The notes under the pieces: generated by a model | What the model saw: the letters and a program-made list of their open reading frames with translations, nothing else | Database searches by the model: none | What the model was told of the DNA's origin: nothing | Position numbers and translations under genes: made by a program | Assembly (NCBI GenBank): GCA_040954595.2 | Contig: CM082593.2 | Span: 6,510,001 to 6,574,000 of the forward strand | Reading direction: 5' to 3' | Origin: Balanoglossus misakiensis | Lineage: Eukaryota; Hemichordata | Length of the DNA: 64,000 nt | In this document: positions 22,982-36,700 of the stretch, in pieces | Position numbering within the stretch: position 1 is the stretch's first letter | Layout: each line of letters opens with the position of its first letter

Positions 22982-23756
22982 TTTGATATTGGAATTTTTA
23001 CCTCTTTTTAGGTCGTTAGAGGGCGCTGTCAAATCCCATGACGGACACTCATGGACATCGACACGCATGTTTAATCTTTGACACAATCCCTCAAAGAAAG
23101 CTGCTGATATACGATTTTCAACCGAAAAAGTTGGGCCTTAACGATATATTGATACTAGTACTGTTTCTGAGTTCGAGCATATCCAAGGCTTAAACAATAT
23201 TAATTTTGTCAATGGCACAAAGTTACTATTCAGTTACAATAATTTTTGGGCATAATAGCGAGACTGAAAGAACAATACATTCTTTCTCTGACACGGAAAT
23301 ATTACTGGCATGTTATGTTTGTTGTACATGTATTTGTTAGTGGACGGAGAGGTCCCACATCCACGATAATTATACCGGGTGACGACATGTACATGCTGAG
23401 ATTTAAGCTTGTGGTCATTTTGTCTGTATCACTGCCATGCATGGGCGGGCGTATGGACGACCAATGGTTTAGTAGAACCGTTTAGTAGGTGGATGAGTGT
23501 AGGCCTATTCATGGGTGAATGGGTGAATTTATGGTAGTAGGTTGCTTGCGCCTCAAAACTCTGGTGAAGAGCCGAAAGGCCTAGGGTGCATGAATGATTT
23601 GACCTGTGTGCATCGTATGAATGTGCGCCCTCTAATTTCTCCACGGTCGTTACCAACGTTTCTGTCAAGCAGTGACTACATACTTTCTGTGGGGCATGCG
23701 TTGGATTAATGAAAACCACGGATGGCCATGGATTTATGGGTGGGAGGATCGATCAG

Positions 23757-23884
23757 ATTGGATGGATGGATGGATGGATGGATGGATGGATGGATGGATG
23801 GATGGATATATCGGTTGGCTGGCTGGTTGGCTGGCTGGTTGGTTGGTTGGTTGGTTGGTTGGTTGGTTGGTTGGTTGGTTGGTT
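23757..23884. repeat. Compound tetranucleotide microsatellite (GGAT)n-(GGTT/GGCT)n
   Basis: About 52 bp of GGAT units, a short spacer, then about 72 bp of mixed GGCT and GGTT units. Gly-Trp and Asn-Pro repeat frames over it are artefacts. Confidence 0.95.
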
Positions 23885-24406
23885 TCAAATCAATCAGATG
23901 TTCCAGAGTTTGCCTTTTTCAATTGGTACGGCAAAATTTTTATCTGATTTTTTTTTCTCAGGGCACTGTTCACAAAACACTCCCGACGTCATCGCCACGC
24001 GTTACACTATCAATTCTCTATCAAGATATGTAGAGAGTCAGCACGCATCGATCAATTAATCCGACCGGCCGAAGTAAATAGGGCATACTGTTTAACAATT
24101 AAGATTGTATGAATAATACAAAACGATCAGCCCTGGGAGGAAAGAAATATTGAGTACACAGTGGATGTTTTGTACAGTGCTTTTGCGTCCGTGGGTTTTT
24201 TACTGGTTGACTTGCTTTCTGACGTAAATACGTTCAGCCACTCAGCGTTGAAATCAACCGGCACGGTATAATATGATTTAATAGGACTTTACTTAACATC
24301 AAACAGTAGCAATTGATCCATCCCTTCAAGTTACTGAAGACATCTACACGCACATTCCCCGCGCGCATCATTCCTTCGCGGTTGCTGTGGTGATACATCC
24401 GCCATA

Positions 24407-24420
24407 GCGCATGCGCCAAT
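24407..24420. promoter_or_regulatory. NRF1-type palindrome overlapping a CCAAT box
   Basis: GCGCATGCGC (24407-24416) is the perfect NRF1 consensus and runs into CCAAT (24416-24420). Such pairs are typical of TATA-less promoters. It lies about 400 bp upstream of the candidate first exon at 24824 and 1.4 kb upstream of PFDN1, so it could serve either. Function is inferred. Confidence 0.45.
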
Positions 24421-24823
24421 TGCCGAAATTGAAAGCAGTGACATTTTTTTCTCTCATTTAAAACCTTTCTTTCTTTCATGACCATCTTCACAGTGACACT
24501 ATTAGCTCTGAAAACTAGACTGCGTTTTTTTATTGAATCATGTTTCGCTTTGTAAAGAAATAAGAAATTATGGCATAATTCCCGGTTGGTTTTGCCTTGT
24601 GTGTCCGCGGTATTGGAGTTGAACACGTCCTGGGATCGATAAAAAATAGGCACTATTTATTGCTCTTTCTAGTCCAGGTGAACCAGTTCTAACGGCGTCG
24701 TTTATATAGTGAGTGTGACAAGATAAAGAAAAAGTTTGGAGTGTAGGCTGAGTCAAGTTGGTCCAGGAGAGGCGAACATCCGGGTCACGTTGAGGACAGT
24801 TCCGACAACTGGATGAGCTGACC

Positions 24824-24830
24824 ATGGAAG
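24824..24830 (+). other. Candidate first coding exon (MEG-type), transporter gene alternative start
   Basis: ATG in a strong Kozak context (GACCATGG) is followed after seven coding bases by GTGAGTG, giving a phase 1 exon. Its phase fits the transporter exon at 41515. Such a short exon cannot be proven from sequence alone. Confidence 0.25.
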
Positions 24831-25174
24831 GTGAGTGAGGGTGGAATGTGTAAGTTTATGTTATACGGCACCGCGTATTGATTTTGCGATAAATCATCCG
24901 GTTAATGAGGAGGCAGACGCTCGCTTTGAGGGATGTTTAAGTCGGGCCCGAGACCGCGGTGAGAGATATAGGCTGTCAGTCATAGCGGCGGCGCGTGGGC
25001 AACACATCCGCCGGAGTTGTCGAGTCATCGGCTGTGCGCGCACGCACTCACAAAGCCTCCGACGGCAGCCAGCGCTGATACCACGGGTGGGGACTTTTGC
25101 AAGACTGGTGGTAAAACACTATGATAGCTGGGGAGATATTTTGATAAAGCTGAACACACATCGCAACTGGCAAC

Positions 25175-25196
25175 ATGTCTGGCGGTTACGGAGAAT
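25175..25196 (+). other. Candidate first coding exon (MSGGYGE), transporter gene alternative start
   Basis: ATG at 25175 follows an in-frame TGA at 25151 and reads MSGGYGE, ending in phase 1 at a GTAAGT donor. The phase fits the exon at 41515. It could equally belong to an unseen gene. Confidence 0.3.
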
Positions 25197-27698
25197 GTAA
25201 GTAGCTCTTCACCGTGCATTTAGTTTCTGCCATGAAAATAACTGCGCACTTTCGCAGCTTGTGTTTTTTCTGTTTTCCCCGCTGGGAATTTGAAACACAA
25301 TTGCCACGGTTTACCTTAAACTCGTCTACAATGATCGATTAAGTCCATCTATACCTTTATTCGATACAAATGAACCTCAGACCGACGAAACTTCCGAAAA
25401 TTTCAAAACAACGCATTTGTTATAAGTGATGGGACGAGAATCGCGCTACCTGGGGGAATTGGAGCTTTAGTTTTCATTAATGTCCATGGCAACCAGACGA
25501 TATTTTTCAAAGTTGTCGTGTGTTCCGACCTTGGGATGAAAAGAAGTTCGTTATCGGTGATAACTAATGCATTAAGACATAAAGGATTAGTTCATAATAA
25601 TGCAAAAAGATGCTATTATACTACGGTTCGCGAAGTCGTACGCGCGAGGGAGTTTTGTATCTTCACATATGCAAGACGAATATATCGGAAAGAAGTCCGC
25701 TTGCTTGATTATTGACTCTATGAAACTTCGGATACGTGTGTTCAAACACATTCAACCAGTGAACGGTCGTTTCCAGATTAATGGTTTCTGATATGAGAGG
25801 ATTGCAAAGGATAGGGAAGTTTTAATCTTATACTGATGTACTGCGAAGACACGCACCGTGACGTACACTATACGGGTGCCTGTGTATAATGTTATACTAT
25901 GGTAAAATAAGCAAATCATGAATGCGCGACATTGAGACATCGCATACGGATGTATCCACTAAGATCATAGTTTAAGAACAGCTTGAAGACAATTATAATC
26001 AACTCGCGACAAAATCGCCCAACTTCTGTTTGTACGTATCGCCGAGGAAGCATTCCGGCATTCTCCAACTCAGCGTCGATAAGATCAAGCCCCCTGGACT
26101 TGATTGATGGCGTTTGCCGACGACAAAGTCCATTACGGCGGAACCGGCGCGCGTGCGACGCAGCGTCTTCTGCTGTCACGCCAGAGTAGCCTAATCGCCG
26201 AGGTTTGAGAGGAAATTCACTATCGCTCGACGGTGCATCCATGCTGTATACGCCCCTGACGCGATGATCGCAGAGAAACCCGAGAGAAAAAGTGAAAGTT
26301 GTACGAGTCTGGCAAGACTTCTGTCACGTGTCTGATGGGGAGGGGGAGGGGGTATGATGCATGAAGTCTGTTATACGATGGGGTTTTGAAAGAATTTGCA
26401 TGGAAACAGCTATTCCTGTCGTTTGCTTGAAACCCAGGTATCGCCATTTTAGGCATTGCTAACAATATAAGTTGTGTCAGCTATGACAAGCCTATCGCAC
26501 CTTTAACAGCGCCCGCATCACTGCACACTAAAACTAAAGGGTCGTTATTGCATTGGTACGCTGTATAACGTGCATGGCGAGTTAACGGCAGTTACGGTAT
26601 ACGAGCGACCGCTTTTGTTGTTCGTTTAGATCATCGTCATTAACGTATTACGCCGAAAAACGATCTGTGATGACAGAAATGATTGTAATTAAGTTATCAA
26701 GTTGAGTGCACGATCTTCCACTACCAACGACGCCCAAGCCTTCCATCGCGGCGCAAAGGAAACGACCGACTAGGAGATTACTGGCTGTTTTTCAACATCG
26801 CATTAAATTGATTCAGTTTGGTTTACGTCCGTATCCTATTCATTGATTCGGACATAAAACGACACGAAAACCCTTTTGTGGACTTTGATGTAGCCTTCTG
26901 TCAACCGGAAATCAATCGAACGAGTTACAGAAATATGGTGTACGTCGTTCAGTGCAGGAATAGCTGTTCACCGACTCCGCTTAAGCCAATTCCGAAACAC
27001 GATATCGTCTTTTGATCCGCGCCTCGCCAATAATCGCCGCGTTTGCAGATAAGAAAACCAAACATCGATCGATGAATATGATTATGTACAGTCAGAGTTG
27101 TATCTCATATATATATTAGCACTAAATGTCTCTATTTTCTCTCTGCTGCGGTTTAATTAAACTCTATTGTAGGAACATCGGCAACGCTGAGCAAATAGCA
27201 CTGGGAAAAGTTGACACTGATCGGCTAAGCTAAGAAACGCGTATAGCTTTTCGTCCGTGGCAGATCATCGGCATCGTAAAGTCGCCACGTCAAAAAATCG
27301 AAAGTCAAACTATTTTCAACCTTGGCGGTGCATTTGTTCTAATTTTCTCCAGCTTGCCGAGTCCGTATTAGGCAAAACGGTAATTCGAAGCAAATGGACT
27401 ACATTCGCGTCACGGTTAAAAGTGAAAAACAATATCGACCACGGTCATATTTGATGGTTTTACTTCCATTAAGGAAAGTCACCCCAACATGCATGAACGT
27501 GTTCATCTTCACGTGTGAAGTGAAGCGCACTGAACGTTTCGTTTTCCATATTTGGCATGGCTTGCCGTTCTGTATTCCATATTGCCTTGCGTGAGCCGAC
27601 CGCGTGACGAGGTGTGGGTGTAGGGGTTAGGCAAGGCGGGCGTGTAAAGTTTTAGATATGGTGGCGATGGGTTAATGGGAATCTTGTGGCTGGTTTGT

Positions 27699-27742
27699 GG
27701 GTGGGGTGGGGTGGGGTGGGGTGGGTGAAATGGGGTGGGTGT
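27699..27742. repeat. (GGGGT)n tract with G-quadruplex potential
   Basis: Repeated GTGGG/GGGGT units give more than four runs of three or more G within about 30 bp on the plus strand, which fits the G-quadruplex pattern. Confidence 0.7.
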
Positions 27743-30700
27743 GGCCAGAGGAGTCTGTGACGGCTATCGGGGGTTATTGGCTGTGTGCAGAGATGGGTCC
27801 ATAGGAAGCAAAGAGGGCGTGGTACAGCTAGATGGGTCTGATGAAAAGTGGAGGGCGAGAAGCAGAGACGCGTAGGGGGGGAGAGGTAAAGTAAAGGGGT
27901 CGCGTACAGGTACACATGCATTGACAAATGACGCAAGGACAACCTAAGACAGAAATACAAACTGCGCGGGAGAAGCACATGCAGGCGGAGAGAAACTTAA
28001 AAATAAAATTCGAGCGAAAAATGCATAACTAAAAACACATCAAACCACGTCACAATTCATAGCGATTTGACACTAGGTCAGTTTCATTGATGGAAATAAT
28101 GTTCTCGAACAATATATCCGTGACAAAGCTACGCGGTTTTAATGCAGTAACTCGCTATCGTGGCTCTCTTTCTCTTTCACTCAATCCGTACATTGGCTAA
28201 TGTCCTTTCATCGCGCCTTTCTCCCCAATTCGCCAGAGATTTTCTAAGTAGCTAAGTCCATTATGGTTATAAGTTACCTAATATAAATAATGTGATATTT
28301 ACTTTTCACGGAAATTTCATGAAAACAGATTGATCCTTTAGAAATTCTCTGTCTGCCTGTAATTTTCGACACAAAGCGTTCCTTTGAAGTGCCATGAATA
28401 CTACAGTATGTACCGATCACCAATCTCCCGCCAAAATTACTTGTATTCCATTACGCATTATTGCATTAAATTGATGTTGGACTTTTCATATACTTTCCTT
28501 TCCTTTGCGAAGATTTGTTCTGTTAATTTCTTTTGAAACCTTCGACAAAAGTGATTACATTAACAAATATTAAATGCATATACGAAGTTTAACATTAAAA
28601 TGGGGAAACCATGAATAGCTGGTGTATGTATGATTTTTCGGTCGCATATGGCGAAGTTCTGTTTTGGCTAACCTTCCCTTGAAGAATGAAATACTAGTAC
28701 GTTCCTGCCAAATTACGCGTGAGTCTGTAATTTTTGGTTGTGTACAAATCCATTTTATCAGTTTTAAAAATGTATCATATTCAAAAATTTACCACCCGAT
28801 GTATTTTGGATACGATTAAGTTTGAAAACAGAGGTTCAAAGTTTGCAGGCTATAGCTTGCTATTTTAATGATTGCAAAAACGTGAAAAAGGGACGCTGCT
28901 TGAGCAATTTAAAAGTTCACACAGGGCCAACTGCAGAAAATGACGATGAACTAATCAAAGAAGTAAATTCCGATTTCGTTTAAATACTCCAAATAGGCTC
29001 TTTCTGTCGTTATCTTATCGACGGCAAAATTTCAAAAACTCATCATCATTTATCAACGGATTTAATCAATGCGAGAAGTGATTTTCAGACATCCTCTATT
29101 AAGATCTCCAAAAGTTAAGATTAGTTGTTCATTACAAAGCTGCCAATCCATTGAATTCCCGTCATTCAAGGTTTCTTGATTTCAGAGTGACCTTCGACCC
29201 GAGATCATTTACATTTAATAACGTAACACGACGCTGAAATGGCGAGTCTGTGCGTCTGGGCGCACTCATCTTTCGCGCGTCAGTGGTTTCCCCGCTCTCA
29301 CAACCTCTAAAAGCCAATCAACATTACGTGTCCTTCTCAATAAACCATTTCCTTGAAAATCATCTCGTTAAAGTGCAATCAGTTTTAACAGTGCAATTGG
29401 CAAGCTTCGAATAATAACTTTCAATCGTAGCGCATTCTGACTACAACCAAGTTTTTAAAAAAAAGCTGACAAACCCCAGGGACTGCGCTTCTTTTTGTAT
29501 TGACCGAAAATTCCAGACTTTTTTCGTTTTTTGATACACATACGGCCTTTGATTGTAAATTTTCATTAAGGCGACAGCGTACTAGTATTACATGTGTTAT
29601 CAATTCCCACTGCATCCCACTTGCCGACTTAGAGGGAGTGAAACGCAGTCGAGTTTGGCAGCTTTTCCGGATTTGACATTACCTCGAGGTGTAGGCTTGA
29701 CGAAGTGGATTTCTAGGGTTTGTTTGTTGGCAGGACATATCTCCACCAAATAACTTCCAGAGTGCTGCTGGTAAATCTTTAAGAGTCGTGATTTCGCTTT
29801 ACCACTGTGAATGTAACAAAATATAAGAACAAATATTATTGTACACCCCGTCGCAAGGAAGAAAACTTATAAGTTCCCACACTTCAATATTCGGATGTCG
29901 TACATGTATCAACTTACATGGTGCGTAAAGAATATGGAGATTAGGCAAATTTTCACAGCAAATCTTTAATTTCCGATCGCTGATGGTTTTTATGACTGTT
30001 TACACTAGTTTGAAATGACAATTGCGTTTCCAAGGAAACAGCAGACACATATGAATCGATAAACGCTAAGTTCAAAGAGCCGTTGAAACACGCGAACGGG
30101 ATTTCCCGTTGTTTCGCCTTGCCCCTGCGGGTACAGGCAGAATTATTCCAGGATTTGTATTTCAAAATTGCGGGATAACTTTCGCGTTATGCTTATAGCT
30201 GCAGACACAGTACTGATATCTCGAGCTCGACGTCATCTTCTGGATATCAAGAATTGTCGCTTACACGAAGGAACGCAACAGTAGCAGGAATACGAGAGTG
30301 CGTGCAGTTTTAGCAAACTTGGTGGTGTATTGAGTCCGCAGACAATGACGAGGAAACGAAATCGATCGGCGTTTGTTGTATCCGTCATATACGGTGTTCA
30401 CGTTTGACTTCCTATTATTAGTCGTGACACCAAAGTTTGAGGAGTGACCGTGCGCATATGTGAAAACACATATTGCACTCAGATGATAAACGTGGCAAAC
30501 AAACAAATCGGTCTCAGCCCGGCGATTACCCGAAAAAAACACTGAAGAAACCTACGTATTAAACTATATTTTAAATAGGGCGTCATAAAGTGTCATTACA
30601 CACGGCATACAGATTGATCTAACACTTGGCAGGATGTCTGAAGTGCGTCGTTTTCAGTACGACTTGTTGTTAACAATCAAAATTGGGTGTGACGAAGAAA

Positions 30701-33700
30701 TGTCAGTAACTTAGACTCTATCTGAAAAGGTGAAGCGTATACTCTCTTTAAACACCGTTCCACAAAATAGCGATGTCCTTTTACCCTTTGAGTGTATTTT
30801 TGAGAGCTCGACTTATTTATTTGTGCAGTTTTAACCTTTCCTTGTTAATATTTTTACCATTTTACTTCGCCCCTTAATGCCTCTACCCCAATTTAAAATC
30901 TCCGCCTTCAATCAATGCAGTCTTAGATTCAGTATATTGACAGATTTACAGACAGAATATATAAAAAAAAACATTTAAGTCGATGAAAGGTTGCTTATCC
31001 ACACGTTGCTCTCAATAACATTGTAACATATTCGATAATTCTTTTCGCATGCAGATTTGCTTAAAACATCCGCGTATGTTTTCACATCCACAGTTCTAAA
31101 CATATTCGATTAAACGGTTAACGGCGTGCGAAATAGTGGCTGATTTCTTATATTAAACGTTTGTAACAAGAATTCGTATTGATTTATGTCTCTGAAATCC
31201 TCTCTGAACAAAGCACGACTCACCAACGGGTAAATATTGCACCTTGAAGGCCTATTTAGTTCTTTTGTATTGAATTGTTCATTCGAAGGAGCATTGCTTA
31301 TTACATAAGGGAGGAGCCTGGTTTATCTATTGGGGGGGGGGGGGTAGAAGGACAGTGTAGGAATACAGTGATGACAACGTCGAGTGTATTCGAGTGCTGT
31401 GCTGTGATGTGCTGTGCTACTTCCATGACAAAAACTCTGCACTCATTTTTCTAGAAGCCACTAGATATTTACGATGTATAGACCGTAAAACGCAAAGCGT
31501 AATTTAATATAATCATTAAATGTTATCAAAACATAAAACACAAAGAAGCATATGAGCAATTAATACACAAAGAGTGATGATTGTAGTCAGTAACTGGAAA
31601 ATTAAAATTGCTAGATTAGTATTTCACGCTCGGCAGGAAATAGGCGAAGCAGTTTGCAAACTCAAGCGCGAAGACATACATTTTGTCTATTCAAATAGTT
31701 GGCTTGTTTGAGTCGAGCCTTTGAAAGTTTTTTAAAATTACAATTACCGACACAAAGTTCGCCAAGACTGTTTTAAAAATCAAACAGACTTGTTCATTGA
31801 ATTTGGACACAGATGTGACAGCCATCAATTACTGTAGAATGAATGGGGGAAATATTCATTGGGTTTTAATCGTATGGGCACTGAATGGCCGTTGAGAATG
31901 GGGGTAGTGGCGCAGAAAAGGGCAACGAATCTTCAGCTTGTTTAATTTTATCATGTGAATGAAACCCCGAGAGCGCGCGCTGAAGAGACGTGACCCGTTT
32001 GGTATGCGCGTGGTGAGGACGGACAATTGTCCGTCAATGAAAGGAGAGAAAAAAATCAACTTCTTCGGATCGTCGACCAACTTAATCGGAATTTGATTAA
32101 CCGCGCATTTCGGAAATTAATCAAGTATTTCTGATAACAGAGAACTCTAAATGGACTAAAATAATGAATATGCTGGCGATTATGGATATCATTGTGAGCA
32201 AATTGCATCTAAATTTGGTTTAGTTGACAGCTGTCAATGTAGCCAATATGCCGGGTATTGTGTTCGGAAAATATGAAAGGAGACGCCATTGTTTGGTCGG
32301 ACAGTAATTTTCCATTTGAATCCACTTTTCCAGCTTCCGTTCTGCATTTCCCGGCATGTAACTTGATGGTTTATAGTGGTGGATGAATGCTGCGCCATGG
32401 AAAAATAGAGACAAATAGAGATATTTTCTCTGTGCTGCTATCTTAACACGAGAAGTTATTTCCGCGAAATTTCCTCCAAGCTAAGTTATCCTGAATATCA
32501 TTTTGTATATATCTGAAGGCCATATTGAAGTGTGTAAACGTGTACACATGTGGATATATGCATGGAAACCGTCTATTGATTAAATGATACAATGGTTTCT
32601 TCGCATGATTGTCGGCGGTTTTCCAACAAATTAACACTACACAGGTAGATGTAAAACGGTACAGTGAAACACAACGCATGCGCATCGCAAGGAAAGCAAA
32701 CGGAACGCAAATATGTACATGTACTTCGTTCTTCTTTTTATCCGTTTTCCATTCTTGATTTTTCGGAAATTTTCAACAAAGAATGTATTACATACTTGGC
32801 ATTTATTCGAGGGGAGACAACCGCGTTGACAGTGTAATACGACAGATCGAAATACATTCTGCAAGTGTGGCGGTCAGATATACGCAATGAAACCCCTCCC
32901 CCACTCCCAAATATGCCCCTCCCCTATGCCAAATGGGTTATCCCTTAACGAGTATCCAGGACGCGCTGAATGTGTTGGGTCATCTGCGCGCGTCAGGTCT
33001 ACGTCGTCACCCAAAAATCGCCAAAATCAATCTCCTAGCTATCTCACGAATTCGTCAAAACCTGAATATTTAAGCCGATTTCTCAAACTTGAATCTATTT
33101 TTTCGCGAGGAAACAGAACTTTCAATCTTCGCGGGGTGATAATTCCAAAATTCAATTCCCAAGCGCGTTATTGAAATTTGACGTAGGGGAACGCGGACAC
33201 TGATCTGACAGGGAAACGTGGAAACACATTTGTATTTCGCTGCCCGCTCGATTCGGACGACATCCAAGAGACTGAACGCTCCGCTGCCTTTCGAGATGAC
33301 TGCGATAGTACATCTTGGCGCCACAGCGGGTGTGAAAATAAAATCTCAGTGGCCTCTGACCTCCCACTTTCGCACCCAACTAACACCAGGCCGTTGAATG
33401 TTCATCCGGTCTCAAGGTAGATCATTTGCATAATCGACTCAGGAAACATACCATATCTCTCCCTGTCGTGTGCCAGTGATTTTAAAATTATTTCCAACAC
33501 ATAACTCGTAGTGTCGCGACACCCGTCAGAAGCTGGGCTTCCTCGTAAGTTGATGTAGTTTCTATCCTGAGAGGAATTGCCCAACAGTCACCGTATCAAT
33601 ATTAAACTACAGCCCCTCCACTTTAAACGCCACATATTTTTGATGTCCTCTGTAAAACGCGCGTTTGCTTCACTTCCTTGACACACAGTTCACGTTGACC

Positions 33701-36700
33701 TTGATAGTTACTCTATATTTACAATATGGTCGATAAAAATATTCTGTTTATAATAGCGTATTATCTGCACCTTTTTGAGGTAAAGATATATATTATAAAA
33801 TAATACATTTCAGTGACCCCCTGCACCCAACGGGCTTTCAAGCCCTACAGACTATTAATACGCCTATAAAATGTAATTTAAACCGTTCTGGTTTTAATGA
33901 AAACCGTCCTATTTGTGTCATTATTTGAACAGAAATGAATTGTAAGGGCAATTATAGAAAATCGATTGTGTTTTTATTAAGTTTCTGGAATCACTACAGA
34001 GGTTATAATTTGATCGTCCCCGATCGAGGGAATTGGTTAACTGCCGAAGAGTCTGCAACGTACTGGGCATGCAGTAGGTCCCCGTGGTTTTTTGTCTTAA
34101 TCTTTGTTTTCATCATTAATTCATCGAGAACATACCGCGACCGTAATATCAAAGGCCACTGCACTAAGCCCGGGGTCACTATTAAATATACATGTATTAT
34201 CAATCTAAATTTGCTTGAAACTAGAATATGAGTGTGGAGTTTAAGAAAAAATAGCAACTTTTGTGCCGTTGAACACGATGGGTCATGTGTTATTTGTCCT
34301 GTGTCACACGAGAATGTCCTCCAATCACAAACTGCCCAGACACGCGAGATCTCGCGGGATCTCGCGGTGTTCGGGAAAAGGTCTATTAGATACACTGTGT
34401 ATCCCTCCTTGTGCGTGTATAGTCACTTCAAACAGCTCAATAGCAATACAGCAATCTTACAGATAATCACAATTGAGTTTTACAAGGCTGTCACGGTACC
34501 GTAACAAAGGCACGTCTCAAAATGACGTTGCATAAATGGAACTTAAAATGTGAAATTAACCAGAAAAAGCCAATGTTTGCTATCTACCACGTCACAAAGG
34601 GCATAATTTCAACTTATATATTGTAGGAGTAATCTCAAGCAGTAGGAGTAAATTTTGGTGATGATTTTGCGACAAGGGAATTCTGAGACGCAGCTATACT
34701 CACCAGGCGTGTAAAGATTTCGAAAGGAATCGCTCAAAAATAAAATAAACATTCAGACCATACATTCCACGCCAAACACGTCAAATAAGGAGAAAACTTG
34801 ATATGTGAGAGATCACCACCACTAATCGCTTTGGTAATCCCCCGAGACGATTATCATTAATGAATACGTGATTAAGGAGGTACGAAACAATTATGGAGTC
34901 AGGGTGACCATCTGCGCAACCGCCGAAGACAATTAACACCGTATTTAATACCGGGTTAATTGGCTTTTCTGTTCCTTCAAATATATACATGGTTGTTATA
35001 GTCACCCGGGCGCATCTCCTGGTGCCATAGAAACGCAAAAAAGGCCGACGCTAGCAATGTGACCTTACTCTTAATAATCACGTTTTCAATTTGTGTCGGG
35101 CAGCTAATTTCACCGGCAACGTCAAGGAACTCTCGAATTGTTCTTTACACAATTTGGCAGGTAATTATATTTTGATAACATCTACGCCATTTTCTTTCAT
35201 TTTCTACTTTAAAAGTCAAAGTAGATTAACTTCTGTATGGTGTGGAATGTTTGACCTTACCCCTCAAATCCAACATTTCAAATATTGAGAACACTTTTTA
35301 AAATTCTTTGCTCGTGATGTTTTATCCAATGGTGATATTTGAGCTGGCCCTGTTTGGCCTTCGCCTGGCGACGACCAACAACAAAAAAAGCAATCAAACT
35401 TGCCAAGCTAGGGGCACTTGTCACTGTTCGTTATCGTTCACTGACATAGAAGCAATTTTTCACGCGAACACTCATTCACCGTACCACGTGCTTTATATAT
35501 GTGACCGGCCAAGTCAAAGTGTAGCTAGACAAACCCAATGGGAGCATTTCGTTCATATTTCACTGAACGCATATCCAAGGCAATTTTAATTTCCGAATTT
35601 CCGTGACTTACATGTCCGGCGTATTTTGTTTACCCGAGTTAATCTTACAAAGAAGCAAGAAGACCTACATTCTGTCTGAGATAATGACACTTTAATTCAA
35701 TTTACCTCGTAAGAGTTCATCAATTAAATTACTGTTCAGAGTCTTCTGGAAGGCTCGGTTTACTTAAACTCATGTCTCCTCTGAAACCTCTGACGACATG
35801 TGGCATTTTAATAAAATGTCGGGTCAATCATGCGATTCAGAACATTCCTGCGGATGAAGCGGGAAAGTCGATCGCACACGAGCGAGCCGCACTCGTTGTC
35901 AAAATGGCGGACAGACCGGAAGGGGTAAACCGGAAGTGACGAAATCACAACGGAAGCAGAAAATCTTGCACGCAAGAGTAGTTCACGTTCACTGCTAAAG
36001 AGCTTGATTCTAATCCAGTGTGTTGGAAAACACTTAAACCCCGTCGGGAGTAAGTTCACTGAACCTACAGAGTTATTACTAGTTGTGGAGTGCTTCTCAA
36101 TGCAACCACTGGGCGGAGCGCTGTATCATACTATACATTAGGATTACTTTTAAATAGTATCCTAGCAATCCGTTAATGCCAGATTTAAAGACCGTCGATT
36201 CCCTGTCCTCCTTATTTATACACCGGTTTATTTAGACCCCGAGACCCGGATTAAAGAAGAGTAATAATGTTGACACGGAATTATGTGGATAAATCACCCG
36301 AGCTAAAGTCACCCGCCTAAGGATACGTGATCTTTATTAGCACCTCGGAAAGTGAACCGCGCTGCGGCGACAACTATCGATCACCAGGTGAACTTTGACC
36401 CCTGCTCGTCCTCAAAAGCAATGCTTCATTGTGTTTACTCCTTTGTTGAAGAGTTTTTGCCTGAGATTTTGTTGAGTGGTGTATAAATGACATTTAACGG
36501 AAACTTGGCGAAAAAACACGATTTCTCGTAGTGCATTCATCGATGTTAAATGATGAAAAGAATCCCGTTTGTGATACAGCCTGTTTTGACCACGTGATCA
36601 ATTGGGATGCACGTTTACATTGCGAGGAAGAACGTGTCTAGACCGAATAATTTGTGATTATATGTTATAGTGTGTGTAATAATACAATTAAACTACCATT

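Larger units (their letters stand above)
22939..24823. other. Intergenic region upstream of PFDN1
   Basis: No exon was recognised between the PFDN1 start and the candidate first exon at 24824. The part nearest PFDN1 should hold its promoter and 5' UTR. The region also contains a compound microsatellite at 23757-23884 and an NRF1-like plus CCAAT site at 24407-24420. Confidence 0.55.

Noticed and set aside
24835-25200. 121-codon frame across the candidate promoter region
   Set aside because: It starts at GTG inside a likely splice donor and shows no homology; only the short ATG exons in other frames were kept as candidates.
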